Below, one piece after another: positions 36,639-45,505 of a DNA stretch of 64,000 nucleotides (the stretch's first letter is position 1; each line of letters starts with the position of its first letter). The notes below the pieces were generated by a model. The model did no database searches. It saw only the letters and a program-made list of their open reading frames with translations, and was not told the DNA's origin. The position numbers and the translations under genes were made by a program. Source of the stretch: Yoonia tamlensis (lineage in GTDB: Bacteria; Pseudomonadota; Alphaproteobacteria; Rhodobacterales; Rhodobacteraceae); NCBI RefSeq assembly GCF_900115105.1, contig NZ_FOYP01000001.1:2258097-2322096 (forward strand), in the 5' to 3' direction.

Positions 36639-37788
36639 GGGCCAGCTCCACTTGCACGACATCTGTCTGTTCGACTGCAAATGATCCGGCGCAAATGCCG
36701 AGATAGAACTGCCAATTACGGAGGAATTCTTCGCCGTAGCCCAGCTTGTTCACTTTTGACGTCTGGGCCGCTAGTCGATCGCTCCACTGAGCACAGGTGC
36801 GGGCGTAATCTTGGCCAAATCTATGGTTTCCCGTGACGATCAGACCCGCACGCCTTGCTTGATCAGCAATCACCGCATCCGACAGCAACATACCACCAGG
36901 GAAGGTATATTGCCGAATATAGTCGGCGCTACGCCGATAGGTATCGAAATAGTCATCGGGAACGGTGATCGCTTGAATAACGGCGCGCCCACCTTCGGAA
37001 AGTCGGGCTTTGAGCGTCGCAAAATAAGTCGGCCAGTAGCTCTCTCCGACAGCTTCAATCATTTCGATCGAGACGATACTGTCATATTTTCCAGTACTCT
37101 TACGGTAATCTTGCAACCGTATTTCCGCGCGACCATCAAGCCGCGCATCAGCATAACCTTTTTGACTTGGTGAGATCGTCAGTCCAGTGACGTGGCGACC
37201 AGTTTCGGCCGCTCGGTCGGCAAAACCGCCCCAGCCGCAACCAATTTCGAGAATACGTTCGGCATCCCCAATTCGGTTCAGCACCCGGTCGTATTTGCGC
37301 GTTTGCGCGCGGCCGAGATCGTTATCATCCGGCGCAAACATCGCTGACGAGTAGGTCATGCTTTCGTCCAGCCAAAGCTGATAGAATTCATTGCCCACAT
37401 CGTAATGCGCGCGAATATTGCGCGACGCACCCTTAAGGGAGTTGGTACGCAGCAAGCGGTTGACCACACGAAATTTCAAACTTGCCCAGAACCCCGCATA
37501 GGCATAGCCGCGAAACTCTTCGAGGTTCTTTAGTGCAACAGCTGTTATATTTTCGATAGAAGACGTGTCCCAGAGCCCCGCGACATATGTTTCACCCAGC
37601 CCGATATCGCCTCGCGATGCGATGGATGTAACGACGGACCAATCGTTTATTTGCATGTCAGCGACAGGGCTGCCTTGGCCAAAATTGTATATCTCGCCTT
37701 CTGGCGTGCGCAGTTGCAAGCTGCCAGACTTCATTTGTGCGCAGGTCTGCAAGAAATCTTGTTTTACGCGATTTGTTAGGAACAGCAT
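36631..37788 (-). CDS. Cyclopropane-fatty-acyl-phospholipid synthase family methyltransferase
   Basis: SAM-dependent methyltransferase acting on unsaturated acyl chains of phospholipids. The acyl-site segment AHYDVGNEFYQLWLD is at residues 127-141, SAM motif EIGCGWGGFA at 181-190, and the C-terminal WQFYLGICAGSF is typical. Length is 385 residues. It starts on the DUF1365 stop (TAATG). Relatives in photo-oxidative regulons add methyl groups that lead to cyclopropane or furan fatty acids; which product is made here cannot be told from sequence. Confidence 0.92.
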   Translation of the reverse strand: MLFLTNRVKQDFLQTCAQMKSGSLQLRTPEGEIYNFGQGSPVADMQINDWSVVTSIASRGDIGLGETYVAGLWDTSSIENITAVALKNLEEFRGYAYAGFWASLKFRVVNRLLRTNSLKGASRNIRAHYDVGNEFYQLWLDESMTYSSAMFAPDDNDLGRAQTRKYDRVLNRIGDAERILEIGCGWGGFADRAAETGRHVTGLTISPSQKGYADARLDGRAEIRLQDYRKSTGKYDSIVSIEMIEAVGESYWPTYFATLKARLSEGGRAVIQAITVPDDYFDTYRRSADYIRQYTFPGGMLLSDAVIADQARRAGLIVTGNHRFGQDYARTCAQWSDRLAAQTSKVNKLGYGEEFLRNWQFYLGICAGSFAVEQTDVVQVELAHA

Positions 37789-38543
37789 TATGTCACCTCG
37801 GTCTTGGGGGGTGTTGGTCGGGTGCGGTATTTTGCGCCCTTTAGTTTCAGACGCAGTGCTTGCCAGTGTATCAGAATTGTCGTGCGCATGGCGCCTAAGG
37901 GACGGCGGATGGCAGCTATGACAATACCCTTGCTTGTTAACGGGGTACGTCTACCCGTGAGGGTGGCGACCACGCCGCGATCGGCGTTGCAATGCAGGAT
38001 CCGGATAGCGATCCGATCAGGCTGGATATCAAAGGTGAATTCATAAGTGCCCTTGACCTCTTGAAACGGGGACACATGCAGGGATTTCGGTGTGGTTATC
38101 CGGTGCGTTTTTGTGATGGGCGCAAATCCGTCTAGGTGACACATATAGGAGTGGCGATCGCCAAATGGTGTCGACACCTCTGCGATCACTGCGACAAGGT
38201 CATCGGCTTGCATTGCCAACCAAAAACTAACTGGATTGAACACATACCCGAACATGCGCGGTTGTGTCAGTAGTAGGAGCTGGACGTCGGAGCGCCCCAA
38301 CCCGCGTGACGCGAGTACATCACGCGCCCAATCGGCCCCACGACCATCACGAAGCGGCCCTCCGTGGTCGCGGTCTTGCACAGAAGCGAGATTGAATTGG
38401 TTGCGCGAAAACAACCACGGACCTCTCGCACCGTTTTCAGGGTCAATCAGTACATAGTCGACGCCATAGCGAAACGCATGCTTGATACTGCCGCGTCGGG
38501 CGTGGGTTGTCTCGCCCCTAATATGTTCTGGTCGTCTTATCAT
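37788..38543 (-). CDS. DUF1365 domain-containing protein
   Basis: A 251-residue protein of the DUF1365 family, with the typical opening HARRGSIKHAFRYGVDYVLID and the block MFGYVFNPVSFWLA (about residues 87-100). The biochemical role is unknown. It is nearly always found between an FAD oxidoreductase and a CFA synthase, so it probably acts on the same lipids. ATG 38543 overlaps the oxidoreductase stop (ATGA). Confidence 0.9.
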   Translation of the reverse strand: MIRRPEHIRGETTHARRGSIKHAFRYGVDYVLIDPENGARGPWLFSRNQFNLASVQDRDHGGPLRDGRGADWARDVLASRGLGRSDVQLLLLTQPRMFGYVFNPVSFWLAMQADDLVAVIAEVSTPFGDRHSYMCHLDGFAPITKTHRITTPKSLHVSPFQEVKGTYEFTFDIQPDRIAIRILHCNADRGVVATLTGRRTPLTSKGIVIAAIRRPLGAMRTTILIHWQALRLKLKGAKYRTRPTPPKTEVT

Positions 38544-39820
38544 GCGATTTGTCGATCCATCATTCGCGCGATCCGGGCCGCACTTGCAAAGCCGTCCTCG
38601 TGAAATCCATGCCGCGTGTAAGCCCCAGCATACCACGTGTTGTTTTGACCCTGCATTTCCGTCAGTTGACGCTGTGCAGATAAGGCAGCTGTATCAAACA
38701 CAGGATGCCGAAAGGTCTTTTGATCATAGATAAAGTCATCCGCTACGGGTTCTGATGGGTTTAAAGAAACGAAAAGCGGGTCGCTTGCTGGGATGTTCTG
38801 CAGACGGTTCATCCAATAAGTTACGCCGATGGCGGGCTCTGGCCGTGTGGTGTCGGCTTTGTAAACCCAGCTCGACCAAACAGCGCGACGCATAGGCATC
38901 TGTCCCACATCTCGGTGAAGGATCATTTGGTTGTCTTGAAACCGAATTGCCGACAACGCCGATCGTTCCTGCGCTGTCGGACGTTCAAGAAGGCGAAGCG
39001 CCTGATCGGAATGGCAAGCAAAGATCACTTGATCGAAAGGCTCAAGCGGGCCCGCGGCACTGTGGACAATGCTTTTGCTGCCAGTGCGGCCAACGCTGTG
39101 CACTGCAGTATTTGACCGCAATGCAACACCACGACCGCGCAGGCAATGTTCTAGGCGCCGGATGTATTCAATGGAACCTCCGTCGACGGTCCACCATTGG
39201 TGCTGTCCCGAAGCGCTCAGCAAAGCATGGTTGCGAAAGAATTGCACCAATGCCCGGGCTGGAAAAGCGCGAATTTCGCTGGGTGGCGTTGACCAGATCG
39301 CGCCGCAGAGCGGCAACAGATAATACTTCTGAAACCAGTCGCCCAACTTCAGATCCTTCATAAGATCACCGATTGTGGCGCTTTCGTCCGTTGCCAGCGC
39401 TTCGGCCCGGTCATTGAACCGCAGGATGTCCCGAACCATGCGCGCAAACTGCGGCCGCAACAGGTTACGTTTTTGCGCCGTCATAGCGGCTAGGCTGCGC
39501 AACCCGTATTCTAGCTCGCCCCCATTGATGGAGGCACCAAAGCTCATGTCACTCTTGGTGACCGGAACATCGAGATCCTGAAACATCCGGGTCAAGTGCG
39601 GGTAGTTTGCATAGTTGAATACGATGAAACCGGTATCTACCGGTTGATCACCATTGAGGCCGGCCATAACCGTGCGCGCGTGGCCGCCCAAGCGTGGTTC
39701 TGCCTCAAATACCGTCACAGCATGTTGCGGCGAGAACAAATAAGCCGCCGCAAGGCCAGAAATACCGCCACCGATGATGGCAATACGCTGTGGACGGGTC
39801 GGCACGGTATCCAAAGACAT
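38540..39820 (-). CDS. FAD-dependent amine-oxidase-like oxidoreductase
   Basis: A 426-residue flavoprotein with the dinucleotide-binding IAIIGGGISGLAAAY (about residues 13-27), the second-site EAEPRLGGHART (about 38-49) and a C-terminal FAD block AGAYTRHGFHEDG (about 403-415). This family precedes DUF1365 and CFA genes in many proteobacteria. ATG 39820 has a GGAG ribosome site. It is the first gene of the sigma-E-type leftward operon, starting about 30 bases from a predicted ECF -10. Confidence 0.9.
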   Translation of the reverse strand: MSLDTVPTRPQRIAIIGGGISGLAAAYLFSPQHAVTVFEAEPRLGGHARTVMAGLNGDQPVDTGFIVFNYANYPHLTRMFQDLDVPVTKSDMSFGASINGGELEYGLRSLAAMTAQKRNLLRPQFARMVRDILRFNDRAEALATDESATIGDLMKDLKLGDWFQKYYLLPLCGAIWSTPPSEIRAFPARALVQFFRNHALLSASGQHQWWTVDGGSIEYIRRLEHCLRGRGVALRSNTAVHSVGRTGSKSIVHSAAGPLEPFDQVIFACHSDQALRLLERPTAQERSALSAIRFQDNQMILHRDVGQMPMRRAVWSSWVYKADTTRPEPAIGVTYWMNRLQNIPASDPLFVSLNPSEPVADDFIYDQKTFRHPVFDTAALSAQRQLTEMQGQNNTWYAGAYTRHGFHEDGFASAARIARMMDRQIA

Positions 39821-39846
39821 TGAAACTCCAATTTGATGTTTAGATA

Positions 39847-39875
39847 GGTTACGCGCGTTCAAAGCATTTGGATCA
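39847..39875 (-). promoter_or_regulatory. ECF sigma-E-type promoter for the six-gene lipid operon
   Basis: Minus strand: -35 TGATCC (39875-39870), 17-base spacer, -10 GTAA (39852-39849). It matches the RpoE (ChrR-type, group ECF11) consensus TGATCC-N17/18-GTAA known from Rhodobacter. It lies 30 bases before the ATG at 39820. Confidence 0.75.
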
Positions 39876-39880
39876 AAAAA

Positions 39881-39907
39881 TGATCCGAATTCTCATCGGC
39901 CCCGTAA
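39881..39907 (+). promoter_or_regulatory. ECF sigma-E-type promoter for rpoE-chrR
   Basis: Plus strand: -35 TGATCC (39881-39886), 17-base spacer, -10 GTAA (39904-39907). The two -35 boxes form the palindrome GGATCA-N5-TGATCC at 39870-39886, so the divergent promoters are mirror images and autoregulation is implied. Confidence 0.75.
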
Positions 39908-39989
39908 TGAGGGTATGTTGACAGAATGCATCAATCTTGATCCAACTGACCGGCGCCATTCGGTAGCGCCGCGAAAGGATCGCTCTCAG

Positions 39990-40547
39990 GTGAAGCAATC
40001 ATCCCCCCAGATATCTCCTCTGACGGTCGCGATGCTGGCTGTTCGCAATAATAGAGACCGCAACGCTTTTGCCCAGTTATTTGACCATTTTGCGCCCCGC
40101 CTAAAGGGCTTCATCATGCGATCTGGCACCAGTTCGGGGCAGGCCGAAGAGATTGTACAAGATGTAATGCTGACCTTATGGCGTAAAGCAGATCAGTTTG
40201 ATCCTGAACGGGCACAGGTTTCGGCATGGGTCTACCAAATCGCACGAAATCGCCAAATCGACGTCATTCGCAAAGAAAACAGACCGGTTCCAGAAGAACT
40301 GAGCCAAGACACCGACCAAGAACCCGACGCCAGTCAGGTATTGGCGATTGAGCAGGAGGCCGGTCAATTGAAGGATGCAATCGCCCGCCTAAAGCCCGAC
40401 CAACGCGAAATCATTGAAAAAGCCTATTTGGGCGAATTGACACATCAACAAATCAGTACGCAGACCGGCTTGCCGCTCGGCACAATCAAGTCTCGCATAC
40501 GGCTGGGACTTGAACGGTTGCGCCACGAGTTGAAGGAACTAAGATAA
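39990..40547 (+). CDS. rpoE: RNA polymerase ECF sigma factor, RpoE (ChrR-partnered, ECF11-like)
   Basis: Group 4 sigma factor with region 2 (NAFAQLFDHFAPRLKGFIM...WVYQIARNRQIDVIR) and region 4 (LKPDQREIIEKAYLGELTHQQIS...GTIKSRIRLGLERLR). Followed by a ChrR anti-sigma gene, it matches the singlet-oxygen response system of Rhodobacter. GTG 39990 (AAAGGA ahead) is chosen because the predicted promoter would make the first in-frame ATG (39915) leaderless; ATG 39915 would give 210 residues instead of 185. The gene ends one base before chrR. Confidence 0.9.
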   Translation: MKQSSPQISPLTVAMLAVRNNRDRNAFAQLFDHFAPRLKGFIMRSGTSSGQAEEIVQDVMLTLWRKADQFDPERAQVSAWVYQIARNRQIDVIRKENRPVPEELSQDTDQEPDASQVLAIEQEAGQLKDAIARLKPDQREIIEKAYLGELTHQQISTQTGLPLGTIKSRIRLGLERLRHELKELR

Positions 40548-40548
40548 A

Positions 40549-41184
40549 ATGTCCGCCATCACCCACCATACACCCGATGCCTTGCTGGCCGCATATGCTG
40601 CGGGGACCCTGCCGCAGCCATTTGCGTTGGTTGTGGCCGCGCATATTTCGATGTGTCTGGAATGTCGCGCAGCCTATGAATCGCACCATGCAGCAGGCGG
40701 CGCAATATTAGAGATGACCCCGACCGAGGACGTTTCAGTTCATTTAAAATCCAACGTCCTAGACTTGTTGGATGAACCAGTGAAACGCGAGCCAAGTTAT
40801 CAACGTTCCGGGGTCTTTCCTGGTCCGATAATGGAAGCGCTCAAAGGCAAGCAGCCGCGCTGGAAATCTCTCGGAATGGGGGTCCGCCAAAGCATTTTGT
40901 CAGATAGGCATGATGGCTCAGTTCGGCTGCTTTATATTCCGCCTGGGCTCTCCGTACCGGATCACAGCCACAACGGTTTGGAACTGACGTTGGTTCTACA
41001 GGGCAGCTTCAGCGATGACACTGGGCAGTTCACCGTAGGTGATCTCGAGGTTGCGGATCAAGCATTGGAGCACACGCCGGTTGCTGACGCTGGTGCACCT
41101 TGTATTTGCCTTGCGGCCACGGACGCCCCATTGCGGTTCAATTCACTCGTACCGCGCCTACTCCAACCTTTGTTTCGAATTTGA
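40549..41184 (+). CDS. chrR: ChrR-type anti-sigma factor (zinc anti-sigma and cupin domains)
   Basis: Zinc-binding anti-sigma that holds RpoE inactive until singlet oxygen or organic hydroperoxides trigger its turnover. The N-terminal ZAS motif is His32-x3-Cys36-x2-Cys39 (AAHISMCLEC). The C-terminal cupin-like domain has His139, His141, Glu145 and His175 (PDHSHNGLE...EHTP), the same ligand set as Rhodobacter sphaeroides ChrR. The 211-residue length agrees. It starts right after the rpoE stop codon. Confidence 0.93.
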   Translation: MSAITHHTPDALLAAYAAGTLPQPFALVVAAHISMCLECRAAYESHHAAGGAILEMTPTEDVSVHLKSNVLDLLDEPVKREPSYQRSGVFPGPIMEALKGKQPRWKSLGMGVRQSILSDRHDGSVRLLYIPPGLSVPDHSHNGLELTLVLQGSFSDDTGQFTVGDLEVADQALEHTPVADAGAPCICLAATDAPLRFNSLVPRLLQPLFRI

Positions 41185-41360
41185 TGCAGCCAATGCGAGC
41201 ATAAGGAATTAGGAGAGGTCAACGTATTTGCGTAATATCCGCATACGTCCTTCTTTAGAGCAACCGCCCCAGTTTGATTGTTGAGTTGAGGTTTTTGATA
41301 GGGCTCAGCGGCTTTGATGGTTTGGAACGTTCCTAGCCGGAAACTGCGTCGCCCCAACCG

Positions 41361-41387
41361 CTGCCCCAAGTGACCTGTTTGGGGCAG
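41361..41387. repeat. 9-bp inverted repeat before the second tRNA-Gln copy
   Basis: CTGCCCCAA (41361-41369) pairs with TTGGGGCAG (41379-41387) across a 9-base loop. It may be a stem-loop or a recombinase-binding inverted repeat of the attachment region; half of it recurs as GTGCCCCAAACGCTGCCCC next to the first tRNA copy. Confidence 0.4.
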
Positions 41388-41413
41388 GACTGAACCCTGC
41401 ACCCCTTCGCTGA

Positions 41414-41489
41414 TGGGGTGTAGCCAAGTGGTAAGGCAACGCTTTTTGGTAGCGTGTACTGTAGGTTCGAATCCTACAACCCCAGCAAG
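41414..41489 (+). tRNA. Second tRNA-Gln (TTG) copy, possibly degenerate
   Basis: This is identical to the 13454 gene except at three positions. One substitution breaks the last acceptor pair (G7 faces A66), and the 3' end reads GCAA instead of GCCA, so CCA is not fully encoded. Anticodon TTG and both other arms are intact. The upstream TTCGCTGATGGGGTG context is also shared. It is either a second functional gene or the scar of a site-specific insertion. Confidence 0.7.
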
Positions 41490-41541
41490 CCTTTAAGGAA
41501 CATTGTTAGACCAACGTCATCGGGCCACGCCGCTGCTCCGG

Positions 41542-41583
41542 TCACTGAGCCTTGCGCAGGATCATATCCTGACCCGCTTGAAT
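41542..41583 (-). pseudogene. 3' scrap of the small prophage gene next to tRNA copy 2
   Basis: Minus-strand reading gives IQAGQDMILRKAQ-stop, which lines up with the last residues of the 59-residue gene at 13602 (GEPGWELILRKAP-stop), at a similar distance from the tRNA. Only the tail remains. Confidence 0.35.
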
Positions 41584-41639
41584 GTTTGCTTCAGCCATCT
41601 GCCTTTTGCGCAAATGCCTGCTGGATTGTGATCGGGGCA

Positions 41640-42545
41640 TCAATAGCCCAGCATCCACAACACCAGCGGAATTGTGGCGATGGCAGCGATGGTTTGGGAC
41701 GTGACGATACCTGCCATTAGCGTCCCGTCGCCGTTTAGTTGCCGCGTCAAGACATAGGAAGTCGGCGCTGTAGGGATCGCTGAAAAAACGATCAAGACAA
41801 GCACCTCGACCCCGTTTAGACCCATGGTGCGCGCAACGAACACGGAAAGCAGCGGCATAAGCAAAAGCCGCAGCGCAGCTGTTACCGCGAGCGTTAGGCC
41901 GTCGCGGCGCAAGGAAGCGGGCTGCAGTGCGGCGCCTACGCAGAGCAGGCCAAGCGGCAGGCTGGCTTGTGCCAGAAGATCAAGAAAGCGCCCAATACCA
42001 AAAGGCAGGCCCCATCCGGTAAGCGCCAGCGCAATACCCGCCAGACACGCCAGTATCAGCGGGTTGCGCGCCATGGTGCGTAGCATCGCAGACGCAGGGC
42101 GGCCCTGACCTGCCTCGGTCAGGGACATGATCGACAAGACATTGACCAAGGGCACCGCGATGGCAAGATAAACCGCTGCGCGTTCAATCCCAACGGGGCC
42201 GGCTATGGTGGCAATGATCGCAAGCCCCAGATAGGTATTAAAGCGCACCGTGCCTTGCAACACGGGGCCAAAACGGGCCGCGGGCATGGGGCGAAAGCGG
42301 CGGATCAGGGACAGCGCGAGCGCGGCGACCAGAATAATTGCAACTGCCACACCGCCCAGCCGCAGCACCAGCGGGTCGCGGATCGGGGCATCGGCAAGGC
42401 TGCTGACAAGAAGCGCCGGAAACAATAGAAAGTAGTTGATCCGCTCGGCCGCGGGCCAGAAACCGGCATCGGGAAAGCCTCTTTGGACTAGGATATAACC
42501 AAGACAGATGAGCGCAAAGAGCGGCCAGATAGTGACAAATAGCAA
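41640..42545 (-). CDS. AEC family transporter (auxin efflux carrier-like)
   Basis: A ten-helix secondary carrier, about 301 residues, probably exporting or importing an organic anion such as malonate. It begins LLFVTIWPLFALICLGYIL and has the conserved middle PALLVSSLA and the C-terminal SAIPTAPTSYVLTRQLNGD (about 255-273). TTG 42545 with AAGGA eight bases upstream fits best; an ATG at 42638 would add 31 polar residues. Confidence 0.88.
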   Translation of the reverse strand: MLFVTIWPLFALICLGYILVQRGFPDAGFWPAAERINYFLLFPALLVSSLADAPIRDPLVLRLGGVAVAIILVAALALSLIRRFRPMPAARFGPVLQGTVRFNTYLGLAIIATIAGPVGIERAAVYLAIAVPLVNVLSIMSLTEAGQGRPASAMLRTMARNPLILACLAGIALALTGWGLPFGIGRFLDLLAQASLPLGLLCVGAALQPASLRRDGLTLAVTAALRLLLMPLLSVFVARTMGLNGVEVLVLIVFSAIPTAPTSYVLTRQLNGDGTLMAGIVTSQTIAAIATIPLVLWMLGY

Positions 42546-42763
42546 TGCGGTAATCCTTTGGCTCTGGGCTGCACAGACACAAGGCCGCGCATGAGGTGAT
42601 GCGCCAATCGTTAAAGACCGAAGCGCAGGGCGGGGCAAGCGGCGTGCCCTAATATTTGGCGGCGGAATCCTTGATGGGTCTTACCCGTCATAGCGTCCGG
42701 ATCACCATTATCGCCTAATGCCGTCATTTGCACCAACGCCGGCGCAGGCTGGTTTTGCAGTCC

Positions 42764-45448
42764 TTAACTGTCTGTGGGTTCTTCATTTGCGCGCTCGGCA
42801 GCCCACCGGTTAAGCCACGCCAATCCGGCAAGAGCCAAGCCAAGGAACAACAACGAGAACACGCGGATAAGTCCGCCAAGACCGCCAATATCCACCATAA
42901 ATACCTTGGCGACGGCCAGACCGATCACAACCAAGCCCGCTTTGCGCAACATCACGCTTGAACGTGCCAGCGACTGATAAAAAAGGACTGCACCAACGAC
43001 CAGAATCGCAACGGTATAACTGTAAAGTTCGGGCTGCCCGATGTCTGGCAACAGCATGCCTTCGGCACCACGCCAGAAATGCCTGATCGTCAAACCAAGC
43101 CAGCAGCTTGCGAGCGCCAGCGCCACAGCAACAAAGCCCAACCGCAGAGTGCGATGCGTATTATAAAGCCAGCGCGCCCCGAGCAGCAGCGTCGCGGCAG
43201 GCAAGAGATATGCAGGGATTAACGTGTTCAAAAGGCTTGGCCCGACAACCGCGTTCCGGAACGCATATAACAACGGATTAAGAAGCGTCACCGAAAGCAC
43301 GATCTGTGTGGCGGCCATCAGCAAGAAAATCACCGCCGCAATCTTGCGCAGCGCAGCAAGCGAACCGCCAATTTCCAATCGCCGCAATTGCGCCATGCCA
43401 AGCGCGATCCAGATGGTGGCCCCGATACCAACGGTCCAATGGCTTGCTGTCGCCGTTTGGCCACTTAGACCTTCTATGATCCGGTAAAGCAGCAACGACA
43501 GCAAAATGCCCGACGACGAAAACACCGCGCTTTCGAGCAGGACTTCCGATCTTGGTCGCTTTGCGGATCTTGCAAGCACCCATGAGGCTGCGAATGCGAT
43601 GACTGCGCCAGCGTGTGAGAGGAGCATTTCTGGCAAGGGCGCGTTGATCGCCCAGTCGATGCCGGGGTCAATGACCAGCCGGTACCCAACCGCAGTAATT
43701 CCCGCCAGAATATAAAGCCCCATAAGCGGAAGATTGAACTGCCTATCAAGCCATGCCGCAGCAACGATTGTCACAGCAATCGCAATCGTGAGCGCGGCAG
43801 ATGTAAACAAGATGACCACGCCAAACGCGATGCAAGCCAAGGCCGACAAAACCGCAAATGATGCGCGCAGCCTGTTGTCTGGCCCGTCAGCACGGGCGAA
43901 ACGTTCCGCCATCACCGCCATTAGCGCCCCGATTGCCATAGCATGCAGCGCCCAAACATAGGCGCCAATGGTCGCTGCTGGGTTCCAGCAGACTTCGATC
44001 ACGATGGCCAATGTCGGGGCGAACACTGCGGCCCCGAGCGCCACGAAATCCCGTGCCGGCCCGCCACGCAATGACCGCCACGCGGCCAGGGCCGATATCA
44101 CCAGACCGATCGCGACGATCACGCTTGCCATCAACGGCAGGCTTGCGCCGGGTTCTTGCGCTGCTATCGCGGTGGTTCTCCAGATACCTGCGCAACTGGC
44201 GACAATGGCAATCAAAGCCGCCGCCGGAATTGCCGCAAGATCGGTAATCGCCGTGGCATTTCGCGCCCAGACAAGAATGCCAAGCAGCATCAAAGTTAAC
44301 ATGACAACGGCGACCCAGAATAGATCGGGACGGGCGGTTTCAAACGCCGTCAGCGATATCAAACCGCTTGCCGCGACCACGGCCCCACCGGCAAGGCGCG
44401 TCGGGAATTCGGGCCAGCTGTCACCCTTTGCATGCGCAAATAGCGCGAGGCTTAGCGGCGTGCCTGCGTGATCTGGCACAAGCCGCCTGACAGGTATCGC
44501 AATCGCTGCAAACATCAGGGTTGCACAATAGATCACAAAATACGGTTGCAACTGCCACCCTGATCCAAGCATCAAAAGCAGACCTGCCCCGTAACCCAAT
44601 GACAGTGCCATGATTGATACCCACGCCCAGCGCCGGATCGTGTCGATCCCCAGTCCGGCGACAACCACAATCGTAAAGTAGACAAGCAACCAAGATGGGT
44701 TATCCGATGACCCGCCAACGACAAACGGCGCCACTATCGCCCCGATCACGCCAACCGCCGCAAGAAGCGGGCCGTAAAACCACCCCAATATCAACGCAAG
44801 CAGACCAACCAGCGCCATGCCCACCAGCGCGATCTCTGGTCCGATGAACCCGTAGAGCAAACGCGCGGAAAGCACGGTCGCAAACAGCGTCACAATCCCC
44901 GCGCCCGAGAAGGTCGAGGGCAGGTAAGCCGTCGTGCTGCCTTCGTCATCGCCGTAACGCCGGCGGACATATTCCCCCGCACCGACCAAAACACCACCAA
45001 AGACCAGCGCCGCCATTATGCGCAGACCCGGCGGCAAGAGCCCCTGCTCAACCCCGTAAAGGACAAGAAAAATACCAGCAAGTGCGAGCGAAACTGCGGA
45101 AACGGCATAAAACCAATTCTGCATGATCCATTTGATCAGCAAACCGACATTTTTGCTGTGCAATGCAACTGCCTTTGGCGGGCCGATGTCGTCTATGGCG
45201 GGTTCCGGCACAGGATCCGGCACCTTTGGTGTGGCTGCCACAGGCGGTTTTTGGGCCGTCTCGGCTCGAACTGGCGTGCTTTGCTTGGGAACTATGGGCG
45301 TTGCGGGCAGCTTTGCGGCGTTTTTCGCAATATGTTCTTCAAGGGCGTCAACGCGCCCCTTGAGATTGGCATTGGAAATCAAAAGATAAATAACCGCGAT
45401 CGGGATAGCGGCGACCAGCAGAACGACGAGAATTAGAAAAGCTTCCAC
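42764..45448 (-). CDS. DUF2339 domain-containing multi-pass membrane protein
   Basis: A very large inner-membrane protein (about 894 residues, more than 20 predicted segments). An N-terminal helix and coiled coil (NANLKGRVDALEEHI) and a proline-rich linker precede the DUF2339 core, which begins around WFYAVSAVSLALAGIFLVLYGVEQGLLPPGLR. Function unknown. The start is unsure: GTG 45448 (VEAFLILVV) is preferred because it opens directly onto the first helix; ATG 45505 would add 19 polar residues. Confidence 0.87.
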   Translation of the reverse strand: MEAFLILVVLLVAAIPIAVIYLLISNANLKGRVDALEEHIAKNAAKLPATPIVPKQSTPVRAETAQKPPVAATPKVPDPVPEPAIDDIGPPKAVALHSKNVGLLIKWIMQNWFYAVSAVSLALAGIFLVLYGVEQGLLPPGLRIMAALVFGGVLVGAGEYVRRRYGDDEGSTTAYLPSTFSGAGIVTLFATVLSARLLYGFIGPEIALVGMALVGLLALILGWFYGPLLAAVGVIGAIVAPFVVGGSSDNPSWLLVYFTIVVVAGLGIDTIRRWAWVSIMALSLGYGAGLLLMLGSGWQLQPYFVIYCATLMFAAIAIPVRRLVPDHAGTPLSLALFAHAKGDSWPEFPTRLAGGAVVAASGLISLTAFETARPDLFWVAVVMLTLMLLGILVWARNATAITDLAAIPAAALIAIVASCAGIWRTTAIAAQEPGASLPLMASVIVAIGLVISALAAWRSLRGGPARDFVALGAAVFAPTLAIVIEVCWNPAATIGAYVWALHAMAIGALMAVMAERFARADGPDNRLRASFAVLSALACIAFGVVILFTSAALTIAIAVTIVAAAWLDRQFNLPLMGLYILAGITAVGYRLVIDPGIDWAINAPLPEMLLSHAGAVIAFAASWVLARSAKRPRSEVLLESAVFSSSGILLSLLLYRIIEGLSGQTATASHWTVGIGATIWIALGMAQLRRLEIGGSLAALRKIAAVIFLLMAATQIVLSVTLLNPLLYAFRNAVVGPSLLNTLIPAYLLPAATLLLGARWLYNTHRTLRLGFVAVALALASCWLGLTIRHFWRGAEGMLLPDIGQPELYSYTVAILVVGAVLFYQSLARSSVMLRKAGLVVIGLAVAKVFMVDIGGLGGLIRVFSLLFLGLALAGLAWLNRWAAERANEEPTDS

Positions 45449-45505
45449 AGCAACGGATCCAATCGGGTTTGTTACATGCCCACCGCTATCACAGATGCAC
45501 ATCAA

